DNA from: Clostridiales bacterium
GTDB lineage: Bacteria; Bacillota; Clostridia; Lachnospirales; Lachnospiraceae
Length of the DNA stretch: 25,593 nucleotides
Reading direction: 5' to 3'
NCBI GenBank assembly: GCA_021204765.1
Contig: JAJPYU010000092.1
Span: 1-25,593, forward strand
The notes under the pieces are model-generated. The model saw only the letters and a list, made by a program, of their open reading frames with translations. It ran no database searches and was not told the origin of the DNA. Shown one piece after another: positions 6,819 to 14,108 of the stretch (its first letter is position 1; each line of letters begins with the position of its first letter). A program made the translations under genes and the position numbers.

Positions 6819-8312
6819 TTATTTCTCTACCCAGCCAAGGGATTTTTCGACTGCTCTGTGCCAGCCGTGAACCAGCTCGTCACGGTGGTCAGGATCCATG
6901 GACGGCGTGAAGGTCCGCTCCAGGGTCCAGTGGGCGCAGATGTCGTCTAAGTCCTTCCAGTAGCCCACGGCGATGCCGGCCAGATAGGCCGCGCCCAGGG
7001 CAGTGGTCTCCACGCAGTCGGGACGCAGGACCTCGACACCCAGGATGTCAGACTGGAACTGCATGAGGAAGTTGTTCCGGGAGGCACCGCCGTCCACGCG
7101 GAGGCTTTTTACCTTCACTCCCGACTCTTTCTCCATGACCTCTATGATATCACGGCTCTGGTAGACCATGGATTCCAGGGTCGCCCGGACGAAGTGGGCC
7201 TTATTGCAGCCCCGGGTAATGCCCACGGCTGTGCCCCTGGCGTAAGGATCCCAGTAGGGAGCGCCGATGCCGGTAAAGGCCGGCACCATGTACATTCCAT
7301 TGGTGTCGGGAACAGACAGGGCCAGTTCCTCGGTCTCGGCGGCATTTTTCACCAGCTGCATCTCGTCTCTCAGCCACTGGACCCCCGCACCTGCCACGAA
7401 GATGCTGCCCTCCACGGCGTACTGGACTTTCCCGGCCAGGCTGGCCGCTATGGTGATGAGCAGCCCATTGTCGGACTCGCCCGCCTCCTCGCCTATATTC
7501 ATGAGGATAAAGCCCCCGGTACCATAGGTATTCTTGATATCCCCCTGATTGAAGCAGCACTGGCCGAAGAGGGAGGCCTGCTGGTCTCCCGCCGCTCCGG
7601 AAATGGGGATGCTGCCGCCCAGGACAGTGGGCTCAGTGTAGCCGTAGACATAGCTGGAGGCACGCACCTTGGGGAGCATACATTTGGGTATCTTAAAATA
7701 ATCCAGGATCTTGTCATCCCAGCAGAGCTTATTGATATCGAACATCATGGTCCGGGCCGCGTTGGTGTAGTCCGTCACATGGACCGTGCCCCGGGTCAGC
7801 TGCCAGATAAGCCAGGTGTCGATAGTGCCGAAGAGCAGGTTCCCCTCCTCGGCCTCCTTGCGGGCACCTTCAACATTATCCAGTATCCAGGCCACCTTTG
7901 ACGCGGAAAAGTAAGCATCCGGGATGAGACCGGTGGTCTTCTTTACATACTCCTCCATGCCGTCAGCCTTAAGCTGCTCAATGCGCTCCGCCGTCCTGCG
8001 GCACTGCCAGACTATGGCATTGTACACCGGGACGCCGGTGTGCCTGTTCCACACCACCGTAGTCTCACGCTGGTTCGTGATGCCGATAGCGGCGATATCC
8101 ATGGGGGATATACCCAGCTTAGCGATAGCTTCTATGGATACCGCCAGCTGGGACGACCATATCTCCATGGGGTCATGCTCCACCCAGCCCGGGTGAGGAT
8201 AAATCTGTGTAAACTCCTTCTGCGCCATGGAGCAGATCCTCCCGTCCACGTCAAAGAGGATACTTCTGCAGCTTGTCGTGCCCTGGTCCAGGGCCATTAC
8301 ATATTTCTTCAT
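6819..8312 (-). CDS. glpK: Glycerol kinase
   Basis: This 497-residue FGGY-family kinase phosphorylates glycerol to sn-glycerol 3-phosphate with ATP in the cytoplasm. Landmarks are the N-terminal phosphate loop DQGTTSCRS (9-17), WVEHDPMEIW, GAAGDQQASLFGQ in the middle and DGGASRNNFLMQFQ near the C-terminus; the length matches the family (about 500). An upstream in-frame ATG would add 33 residues, but AAGGAGA lies seven bases before 8312 and the protein then begins MKKYVMALDQG as usual. In enterococcal GlpK a histidine in the loop before the GAAGDQQ motif is phosphorylated by the PTS; here the loop reads YGYTEPTVLGGS with no histidine. No glpF, glpD or glpP homologue adjoins it. A strong promoter lies at 8344-8372. 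Confidence 0.96.
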   Translation of the reverse strand: MKKYVMALDQGTTSCRSILFDVDGRICSMAQKEFTQIYPHPGWVEHDPMEIWSSQLAVSIEAIAKLGISPMDIAAIGITNQRETTVVWNRHTGVPVYNAIVWQCRRTAERIEQLKADGMEEYVKKTTGLIPDAYFSASKVAWILDNVEGARKEAEEGNLLFGTIDTWLIWQLTRGTVHVTDYTNAARTMMFDINKLCWDDKILDYFKIPKCMLPKVRASSYVYGYTEPTVLGGSIPISGAAGDQQASLFGQCCFNQGDIKNTYGTGGFILMNIGEEAGESDNGLLITIAASLAGKVQYAVEGSIFVAGAGVQWLRDEMQLVKNAAETEELALSVPDTNGMYMVPAFTGIGAPYWDPYARGTAVGITRGCNKAHFVRATLESMVYQSRDIIEVMEKESGVKVKSLRVDGGASRNNFLMQFQSDILGVEVLRPDCVETTALGAAYLAGIAVGYWKDLDDICAHWTLERTFTPSMDPDHRDELVHGWHRAVEKSLGWVEK

Positions 8313-8343
8313 AGGTCTTCTCCTTAGAATGTTTAATATCCCA

Positions 8344-8372
8344 ATTATAGGAAACTTCTTAAAAACTGTAAA
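8344..8372 (-). promoter_or_regulatory. glpK promoter
   Basis: On the minus strand TTTACA (8367-8372), a 17-base spacer and a consensus TATAAT (8344-8349) lie about 32 bases before the glpK start. Confidence 0.75.
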
Positions 8373-8390
8373 GAAAACTTTTAAGTAAGC

Positions 8391-8408
8391 AGTGATAAAA
8401 TTTTCACT
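8391..8408. promoter_or_regulatory. Near-palindrome upstream of glpK, possible operator
   Basis: AGTGATAAAATTTTCACT is almost symmetric around its A/T centre and ends about 19 bases upstream of the glpK -35 box. It partly matches the catabolite element (TG...CA ends) but lacks the central CG, so a CcpA site is doubtful. Confidence 0.3.
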
Positions 8409-8493
8409 CACGTATCTTTCAATAAATAATCACAGTTTATTCACACAATTTATATAGAATGGTCTCATCTAATTCTGCAAGGAGAGTTTACTC

Positions 8494-9048
8494 ATGGATG
8501 AGAAAGACGTATTCCAGGCCGAAGATGAGGCTTTGGTAGAAAAACATAAGAAAGCCAGGCGGCGCAGGAAGCTTCGCATCACCCTCACCATCGTGATAGT
8601 CGTGGCGGCGGTGCTGGTGGCAGGCGTTATCCTGGTAAGATACTTAAGAAACAGGGTGGCGGCCAGCGTGGCAGGCTCAGGGGACGAGCTGGCTGACGGC
8701 AGCGTCACAGCTGTGGACTACAGCGGTACCAATTCCGGAGGAACCACCAAGTACAGTGCCGATATAACAATAGACCGGGAGGATGATATGCTCCCCGGCA
8801 TGAACGCCTCGGCAGTCATCACTCTCTCCACCGAAAGCGGCATCCTTTCCATCCCGGCTGACGCTCTCATCGAAGACGGAGATGCGACTTACGTCTACAC
8901 GACCTGCGATGAGAAGACGGGTGAACTGGGCGGGCTTACTGAAGTCACCACAGGTGTCTCCGATGGAGAGAATGTGGAGATCACCGATGGGCTAGACGAG
9001 GGCATAAATTTCTATAGCCATATTACAGGGATTCTTTTGTGTCATTAA
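8494..9048 (+). pseudogene. Remnant of an RND/MacA-like efflux adaptor (internal deletion)
   Basis: The 184-codon frame begins like an adaptor of an ABC or RND exporter: an acidic then basic tail, and one membrane helix (about 29-49). After about residue 66 it jumps to the part normally near the C-terminus: GSVTAVDYSGTNSGG, TIDREDDMLPGMNASAVI and LSIPADALIEDGDATYVY, the beta-barrel and membrane-proximal region. The lipoyl and coiled-coil hairpin domains that should lie between, some 200-300 residues in the family, are absent, and the end (after GLDEG) diverges into a short unrelated tail overlapping the neighbouring gene's 3' end. A good ribosome site (AAGGAGAG) remains. No ATPase or permease partner follows. 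It is probably non-functional; an in-frame deletion that still makes a small membrane protein cannot be excluded. Confidence 0.7.
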
Positions 9049-9733
9049 TTATCGCTTTGGCGGCTGCTTTTTTATGTACCATGATAGTCAGCAGACACAG
9101 TACCGTGAATACCACAGCGCAGATAATGGCAATGATCCACTTCATCATGCCGTCCCCTATGAGCAGTCCCACGCCGGTCGCCATGGTCGTGAACCCGAAG
9201 ATGGCGAAGATGAAGAAAGCCAGCAGATTCAGGAATCCGTCCGGGGTCTTGCTCTTTAAGAGATATCCCACCAGCATCCCGATGACGTCAGCCGCGAAGA
9301 GCCCGATACAGCAGGCGGCCCATACGGCGACAGCCCTGGAAAATCCCTCATTGGCTGCGAAAGTGATGGCGGTCAGCTGGGTCTTGTCACCCAGCTCGGC
9401 GATAAAGAAGGTACCGAACACGATGAGCATGGGGTTGCCCTTCTTGCCGGCCGACTTATCCTCCTCCTCGCTGTCATCCTTTTTGAGGCTGCTCCAGGCG
9501 AAGTAAAAGAAAGCCACAGCCGCGGCTATCTTGATCAGCCAGGTGGGAATGAATGTACTTATGATGGAGCCCGCCGCCACGGCGATGAGATTTAACACCA
9601 TGATGGAGAGCCCCGCGCCCAGGATGATATCCTTGAGCTTGTACTTCGAGGTCATGGCCACCATGAGAAGCTGGGTCTTGTCGCCCATCTCGGCGACAAA
9701 CATAGTACCTAAGATTTTGAAAAAGAATAGCAT
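9023..9733 (-). CDS. Mn2+ exporter, TMEM165/GDT1 (UPF0016) family
   Basis: This 236-residue membrane protein is built of two repeats of three helices, each carrying the family motif E-x-G-D-K-T-Q: EMGDKTQ at 15-21 and ELGDKTQ at 113-119. An acidic/basic loop (about 84-100) joins the halves. Bacterial members (MneA/MntX-like) export manganese, and the acidic motif residues form the ion path. The ribosome site GGGAGG is six bases before ATG. The upstream yybP-ykoY riboswitch, which turns genes on when Mn2+ is high, strongly supports the export role. The last 26 bases overlap, on the opposite strand, the tail of the adaptor remnant, and no terminator is visible between them. Confidence 0.93.
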   Translation of the reverse strand: MLFFFKILGTMFVAEMGDKTQLLMVAMTSKYKLKDIILGAGLSIMVLNLIAVAAGSIISTFIPTWLIKIAAAVAFFYFAWSSLKKDDSEEEDKSAGKKGNPMLIVFGTFFIAELGDKTQLTAITFAANEGFSRAVAVWAACCIGLFAADVIGMLVGYLLKSKTPDGFLNLLAFFIFAIFGFTTMATGVGLLIGDGMMKWIIAIICAVVFTVLCLLTIMVHKKAAAKAIINDTKESL

Positions 9734-9761
9734 ATAAGTCCTCCCTTCTTTCCTGCCGCCT

Positions 9762-9795
9762 AAAAAAGATAATAGACAGCTGTTCCTGCTGTCTA
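9762..9795 (-). terminator. Riboswitch-controlled terminator in the Mn exporter leader
   Basis: Read on the minus strand, TAGACAGC and GCTGTCTA form an eight-base perfect stem (9773-9795) with a seven-base loop, followed by TTATCTTTTTT. It lies between the aptamer and the ribosome site, the usual place for an expression platform. Confidence 0.85.
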
Positions 9796-9925
9796 CTTAA
9801 AAGACCATGTATGACAGCATTGGTATGTCATACACAAGTCTCGCTATTTAATACAAGCCAGGTCCGGGAGGACCAGTATGTTGACTTGCAACGCCGTGGG
9901 CGCCAACTACTCCCTCATGTTCGTT
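9796..9925 (-). ncRNA. yybP-ykoY manganese riboswitch
   Basis: The minus-strand leader shows the aptamer's conserved parts in order: GGGAGTAG at 9909-9916 and GCGAGACTTG in the second conserved loop (near 9834-9843), with helices between them and a long hairpin near 9805-9830 (TATGACA/TGTCATA). This RNA binds Mn2+ and usually raises expression when the metal is in excess. It starts almost at the predicted transcript start and is followed by a terminator and the Mn exporter gene. The boundaries are approximate. Confidence 0.88.
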
Positions 9926-9926
9926 T

Positions 9927-9955
9927 ACCGTAACATATCTGTCAGGAAATGTCAA
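9927..9955 (-). promoter_or_regulatory. Promoter of the riboswitch-Mn exporter transcript
   Basis: On the minus strand a consensus TTGACA (9950-9955), a 17-base spacer and TACGGT (9927-9932) preceded by TG form an extended -10 promoter just upstream of the aptamer. Confidence 0.6.
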
Positions 9956-10022
9956 CAGGGGAAATATCAAAACAGAGGCTCGCTTAATAAAGATTTTTTA
10001 ATACTTTTTAATTGAATGTTTA

Positions 10023-10050
10023 TTGACGCATGGGTACCTCATAAGATAAG
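10023..10050 (+). promoter_or_regulatory. Possible rubrerythrin promoter
   Basis: TTGACG (10023-10028) is a good -35 box, but the -10 at 16 bases (GATAAG, 10045-10050) is weak. No PerR-like palindrome is evident. Confidence 0.3.
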
Positions 10051-10105
10051 CTTAAATCGTTTCAAAAACAGGAATCATTATTGAATTACGAAAGGAGACA
10101 CAACT

Positions 10106-10639
10106 ATGGAATTAAAAGGCAGCAAGACAGAGGCGAACCTGCTCACCGCATTTGCAGGGGAGAGCCAGGCGAGGAACAAGTATACCTACTTTGCCAGCGT
10201 GGCGAAGAAGGAGGGCTATGAGCAGATCTCCGCGATCTTTACCCACACCGCAGACAATGAGAAGGAGCACGCCAAGATGTGGTTCAAGGCTCTGGGCGAG
10301 CTGGGAGATACGGCGGCGAACCTGGCCGCGGCAGCCGCAGGCGAGAATTACGAGTGGACTGATATGTATGCCGGCTTCGCGAAGGACGCCGAGGAGGAAG
10401 GCTTCACCGAGCTGGCAGCCAAGTTCAGGCTGGTGGCCGAGGTGGAGAAGCATCATGAGGAGCGTTACCGCGCACTGCTTAACAATGTAGAGATGCAGAG
10501 CGTATTCGAGAAGGGCGAGATGATCATGTGGGAGTGCCGCAACTGCGGACACCTGGTCATGGGCACGAAGGCCCCCGATGTCTGCCCCGTGTGCAATCAT
10601 CCCCAGAGCTACTTTGAGGTGCATGCGGAGAATTACTGA
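10106..10639 (+). CDS. Rubrerythrin
   Basis: This 177-residue protein is a non-haem iron peroxidase that detoxifies hydrogen peroxide in the cytoplasm of anaerobes. The N-terminal ferritin-like four-helix domain shows the diiron ligands: Glu19 in AGESQARNKY, ExxH at Glu52-His55 and ExxH at Glu114-His117, with further Glu residues at 96-98. The C-terminal rubredoxin domain has the Cys144-x2-Cys147 and Cys160-x2-Cys163 pairs that hold one iron. This is the classical domain order, and the length is slightly short of the usual 190. AAAGGAG lies nine bases before ATG. The gene is transcribed alone and ends in a hairpin. Confidence 0.96.
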   Translation: MELKGSKTEANLLTAFAGESQARNKYTYFASVAKKEGYEQISAIFTHTADNEKEHAKMWFKALGELGDTAANLAAAAAGENYEWTDMYAGFAKDAEEEGFTELAAKFRLVAEVEKHHEERYRALLNNVEMQSVFEKGEMIMWECRNCGHLVMGTKAPDVCPVCNHPQSYFEVHAENY

Positions 10640-10649
10640 TTAAGATGGT

Positions 10650-10669
10650 GAGGGCGCTGCGGCGCCCTC
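10650..10669 (+). terminator. Probable terminator after rubrerythrin
   Basis: An eight-base perfect stem GAGGGCGC/GCGCCCTC with a four-base loop lies ten bases after the stop codon. The following T run is weak (TTGG), which lowers confidence. Confidence 0.6.
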
Positions 10670-10709
10670 TTGGTCACAGAATGTTCATTTCCAGTTCATT
10701 TATTTCGTA

Positions 10710-10738
10710 TTGTTTCATTTTCAGAAAAGTGGTAAACT
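10710..10738 (+). promoter_or_regulatory. Probable secA promoter
   Basis: TTGTTT (10710-10715), a 17-base spacer and TAAACT (10733-10738) lie about 57 bases before the secA start. Confidence 0.5.
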
Positions 10739-10794
10739 AACCCCTGTACGTTTAGAAAATTTATCAAATATTTTCAACAGGAGAGAATACGCCC

Positions 10795-13368
10795 ATGAGT
10801 ATGATGGAAAAGATTTTCGGCACCCACAGCGATCGGGAGCTGAAGAGGATAGAGCCCATAGTGGATAAGATTGAGGCTCTGCGCCCTGAGATGATCGAGA
10901 AGTCAGATGAGGAGCTGCGTGCCATGACCCCCGCATTTAAGGAGAGGCTGGCAGCTGGCGAGACTTTGGATGAACTGCTTCCCGAGGCTTTCGCCGTGGT
11001 TCGTGAGGCGGCGAGGCGTGTCCTCGGAATGGAGCACTACCGGGTGCAGCTCATCGGCGGCGTGGTCCTGCATCAGGGCCGTATCGCTGAGATGAAGACG
11101 GGAGAGGGCAAGACCCTGGTCTCCACCTGCCCCGCATACCTGAATGCCCTGGAGGGCCGCGGTGTCCAGATCGTCACGGTCAATGATTACCTGGCAAAGC
11201 GTGATGCTGAGTGGATGGGAAAGGTCCACGAGTTTCTGGGGCTGACTGTCGGCGTGGTCTTAAACGACATGGAAAATGATGAGCGCCGGAAGCAGTACGC
11301 CTGCGATATCACCTACGTGACCAATAACGAGCTGGGCTTCGATTATCTGAGGGACAACATGGTAATTTACAAGGAGCAGCTGGTACAGCGGGAGCTCCAC
11401 TACGCCATCATCGATGAGGTGGACTCGGTGCTTATCGATGAGGCCAGGACGCCCCTTATCATTTCCGGGCAGAGCGGCAAGTCCACGAAGCTCTACGAGG
11501 CCTGTGACATATTGGCCAGACAGCTGAAGCGGGGCGAGGCCAGCCAGGAATTTTCCAAGATGGACGCCCTCATGGGTATAGAGATAGAGGAGACCGGAGA
11601 TTTCATCGTAAATGAGAAGGACAAAGTGGTGAACCTGACCCAGGACGGCGTGGCGAAGGTGGAGCGCTTCTTTAAGATAAAGAACCTGGCCGACCCGGAG
11701 AATCTGGAGATACAGCACAATATCATACTGGCCCTGCGGGCCCACAACCTGATGCATAAGGATCAGGATTACGTGGTGGCCGACGACCAGATCTTCATAG
11801 TTGATGAGTTCACCGGACGTATCATGCCCGGGCGGCGTTATTCCGACGGGCTGCACCAGGCTATCGAGGCCAAGGAGCACGTGAAAGTGAAGCGGGAGAG
11901 CAAGACCCTGGCAACTATCACTTTCCAGAATTTCTTTAACAAATTCGACAAGAAGGCCGGCATGACCGGTACCGCTCTCACTGAGGAGAAGGAGTTCAGG
12001 GACATTTACGGTATGGACGTCATAGAGATTCCCACCAACGAGCCGGTGATCAGGGTGGATCATCAGGACGCCGTATACAAGACAAAGGATGAGAAATTCA
12101 GGGCGGTAGTAAAGGACATAGTGGATACCCACGCCACAGGCCAGCCGGTGCTGGTGGGCACCATCACCATCGAGACCTCCGAGCTCTTAAGCCGCATGCT
12201 CAATAAGGAGGGAATAAAGCACAATGTCTTAAATGCTAAGTTCCATGAGCTGGAGGCCCAGATCGTGGCCGACGCCGGTGTCCACGGGGCGGTGACTATA
12301 GCGACGAACATGGCCGGCCGTGGTACTGATATCAAGCTGGATGAGCAGTCCAGGGCTGCCGGGGGCTTAAAGATCATTGGCACTGAGCGCCATGAGGCCA
12401 GACGAATAGACAATCAGCTGCGGGGCCGTTCCGGCAGGCAGGGAGATCCGGGTGAGTCCAGATTCTACATTTCCCTGGAGGATGACCTGATGAGGCTCTT
12501 CGGCTCCGAGAAGCTCATAGGCATGTTCAACGCCTTGCGAGTGCCGGAGGGGGAGCAGATCGAGCACAAGATGCTCTCATCCGCCATCCAGCGTGCCCAG
12601 GAGAAGATAGAGGGAAATAACTTCGGCATCCGTAAAAACCTGCTGGATTACGACCAGGTCATGAACGACCAGCGTGAGATCATTTACGGTGAGAGACGCC
12701 GGGTCCTGGATGGGGAGAACATGCGCTCCGTCATTTACAAGATGATAACGGACCGGGTGGAGAGCATAGTGGATACCTGTTTTGCCTCCGATGAGAACGG
12801 GGACGAGTCCTGGGATGTGCTGGAGTTAAACGAGCTGATGATACCCTTGATCCCCATGGAGCCTGTCACTCCCGATGACGTGGAAAGAAAGAGCGCAAAC
12901 GAGGTCAAGCAGCTCCTCAAAGAGCGGGCCGTTAAGCTCTATGAGGCCAAGGAGGCCGAATTCCCCGAGGAGGAGCAGATCAGGGAGCTGGAGAGGGTCG
13001 TCCTCCTAAAGAGCATAGACAGGAAGTGGATGGACCACATTGACGATATGGAGATTCTCCGGGAGGGCATAGGACTCCAGGCTTACGGCCAGAGAGACCC
13101 CTTAGTGGAGTACAAGATGGCCGGTTACGACATGTTTGATGACATGATCGCGAACATGCAGGAGGAGACCGTGCGGCTGCTCTTCCACGTGCAGGTGGAG
13201 CAGAAGGTGGAGCGCGAGGAGGTGGCGAAAGTCACCGGCACCAACAAGGATGATTCCGGCAGCCAGAAAGCGCCCGTGAAGCGGAAAGCGAAGAAGATCT
13301 ACCCCAACGATCCCTGCCCCTGCGGCAGCGGGAAGAAGTACAAGAACTGCTGCGGAAGAGTGGCGTGA
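10795..13368 (+). CDS. secA: Preprotein translocase ATPase SecA
   Basis: This 857-residue motor drives proteins through the SecYEG channel with ATP. Walker A is MKTGEGKT (100-107), Walker B is IIDEVDSVLIDEA with Asp207-Glu208, followed by the preprotein cross-linking domain, the second nucleotide-binding domain (TNMAGRGTDIKL, GRSGRQGDPG), the helical scaffold, and a C-terminal SEC-C zinc motif with Cys841, Cys843, Cys852 and Cys853 (CPCGSGKKYKNCC) for SecB or ribosome contact. Length and domain order are those of a housekeeping SecA. AGGAGAG is nine bases before ATG 10795; a second ATG two codons later is less well spaced. It appears monocistronic or with the small membrane protein that begins 86 bases later. 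Confidence 0.97.
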   Translation: MSMMEKIFGTHSDRELKRIEPIVDKIEALRPEMIEKSDEELRAMTPAFKERLAAGETLDELLPEAFAVVREAARRVLGMEHYRVQLIGGVVLHQGRIAEMKTGEGKTLVSTCPAYLNALEGRGVQIVTVNDYLAKRDAEWMGKVHEFLGLTVGVVLNDMENDERRKQYACDITYVTNNELGFDYLRDNMVIYKEQLVQRELHYAIIDEVDSVLIDEARTPLIISGQSGKSTKLYEACDILARQLKRGEASQEFSKMDALMGIEIEETGDFIVNEKDKVVNLTQDGVAKVERFFKIKNLADPENLEIQHNIILALRAHNLMHKDQDYVVADDQIFIVDEFTGRIMPGRRYSDGLHQAIEAKEHVKVKRESKTLATITFQNFFNKFDKKAGMTGTALTEEKEFRDIYGMDVIEIPTNEPVIRVDHQDAVYKTKDEKFRAVVKDIVDTHATGQPVLVGTITIETSELLSRMLNKEGIKHNVLNAKFHELEAQIVADAGVHGAVTIATNMAGRGTDIKLDEQSRAAGGLKIIGTERHEARRIDNQLRGRSGRQGDPGESRFYISLEDDLMRLFGSEKLIGMFNALRVPEGEQIEHKMLSSAIQRAQEKIEGNNFGIRKNLLDYDQVMNDQREIIYGERRRVLDGENMRSVIYKMITDRVESIVDTCFASDENGDESWDVLELNELMIPLIPMEPVTPDDVERKSANEVKQLLKERAVKLYEAKEAEFPEEEQIRELERVVLLKSIDRKWMDHIDDMEILREGIGLQAYGQRDPLVEYKMAGYDMFDDMIANMQEETVRLLFHVQVEQKVEREEVAKVTGTNKDDSGSQKAPVKRKAKKIYPNDPCPCGSGKKYKNCCGRVA

Positions 13369-13454
13369 GATATTTTCCCGGAGACGCGAGATGCAGCCGC
13401 CGGATAGTAAAAGAGGATTCGCCGGGGAGCGGCAGGGAGAGACGGAGAGAGCAT

Positions 13455-13925
13455 ATGAATGAGAAACCGATAGAGTGGATCAGCACAGTGGGAGAGTTTA
13501 TAGGGCATAAGATCTGCAGATTTGCCTGCCTGGTACTGATGATCGTATCTGCAGTATTGTTTTTTTTAAGTATGACCCTGCTGCCCATGTTTGCAGCCAT
13601 AGTGTTCCTGTTTCTCTTTATTTTCCTGCATCTGAGAAATTACCTGGAGTATGAGTTTATGTACATTTCCGGGGAGCTGCGGATCACGACTATTTATAAT
13701 CAGAGACGGCGGAAGAAAAAGGCGGTCATCCCCCTTGACAAAATAGAGAGGATGACGAAGAGAATCAATGATGCGGACCGGCCGGAGTATCTCTGCCCCA
13801 GGGCGGAGTCGGACGGCATCTACGCCCTTTCCTATAACAGCGGCGAGGAGGGACGCAGGATCATAGTCATCGAGGCTGACCCTGAATTCGTGAAGCTTAT
13901 GCAGATGAGGCGGAAAATTTACTGA
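13455..13925 (+). CDS. Small two-helix membrane protein of unknown function
   Basis: This 156-residue protein has two adjacent membrane helices (about 20-60), then a soluble part that begins YEFMYISGELRITTIYNQRRRKKK and continues as likely beta strands. The layout, two helices followed by a strand-rich domain with PLDKIERM, recalls bacterial PH-like or YdbS-type membrane proteins, but I do not recognise the family with confidence. Start 13455 is chosen over an upstream GTG (13365), because GGAGAG lies five bases before it. No promoter was found between it and secA, so read-through from secA is likely. A double hairpin terminator follows. Confidence 0.7.
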   Translation: MNEKPIEWISTVGEFIGHKICRFACLVLMIVSAVLFFLSMTLLPMFAAIVFLFLFIFLHLRNYLEYEFMYISGELRITTIYNQRRRKKKAVIPLDKIERMTKRINDADRPEYLCPRAESDGIYALSYNSGEEGRRIIVIEADPEFVKLMQMRRKIY

Positions 13926-13959
13926 GTTTTATAATAAAGGAGATTGCTGCTTACGCAAC

Positions 13960-14000
13960 CCGTCTGCGCACGAAGACGGATTGCGCAGGCGCAATTTTTT
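13960..14000 (+). terminator. Double-hairpin terminator
   Basis: A first hairpin CCGTC/GACGG (13960-13979) is followed directly by ATTGCGC, AG, GCGCAAT (13980-13995) and a T run to 14000. The two GC motifs (TGCGCA and TTGCGCA) could also pair with each other in alternative folds. Confidence 0.8.
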
Positions 14001-14034
14001 ATAATTATTAGACCAACGGCCGTGTTGTAAACGT

Positions 14035-14064
14035 TTGACTTTACCGGGAGATTTGTGGTAAAAC
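14035..14064 (+). promoter_or_regulatory. Promoter of the activase gene
   Basis: TTGACT (14035-14040), an 18-base spacer and TAAAAC (14059-14064) lie about 45 bases before the start codon. Confidence 0.6.
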
Positions 14065-14108
14065 ATTTATCACGAAAACAGTAAAGTATTTTCAGGAGTA
14101 ATAAATGT

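Noticed and set aside
7194..7901. 235-codon open frame antisense to glpK
   Set aside because: Fully inside glpK, no ribosome site, no recognisable motif.
8391..8408. CcpA catabolite (cre) site ahead of glpK
   Set aside because: The central CG and one flanking A of the cre consensus are missing; kept only as an unnamed symmetric site.
11260..12132. 290-codon open frame antisense to secA
   Set aside because: It lies wholly within the secA coding region, has no ribosome site, and its sequence reads as a shadow of GC-biased third positions.
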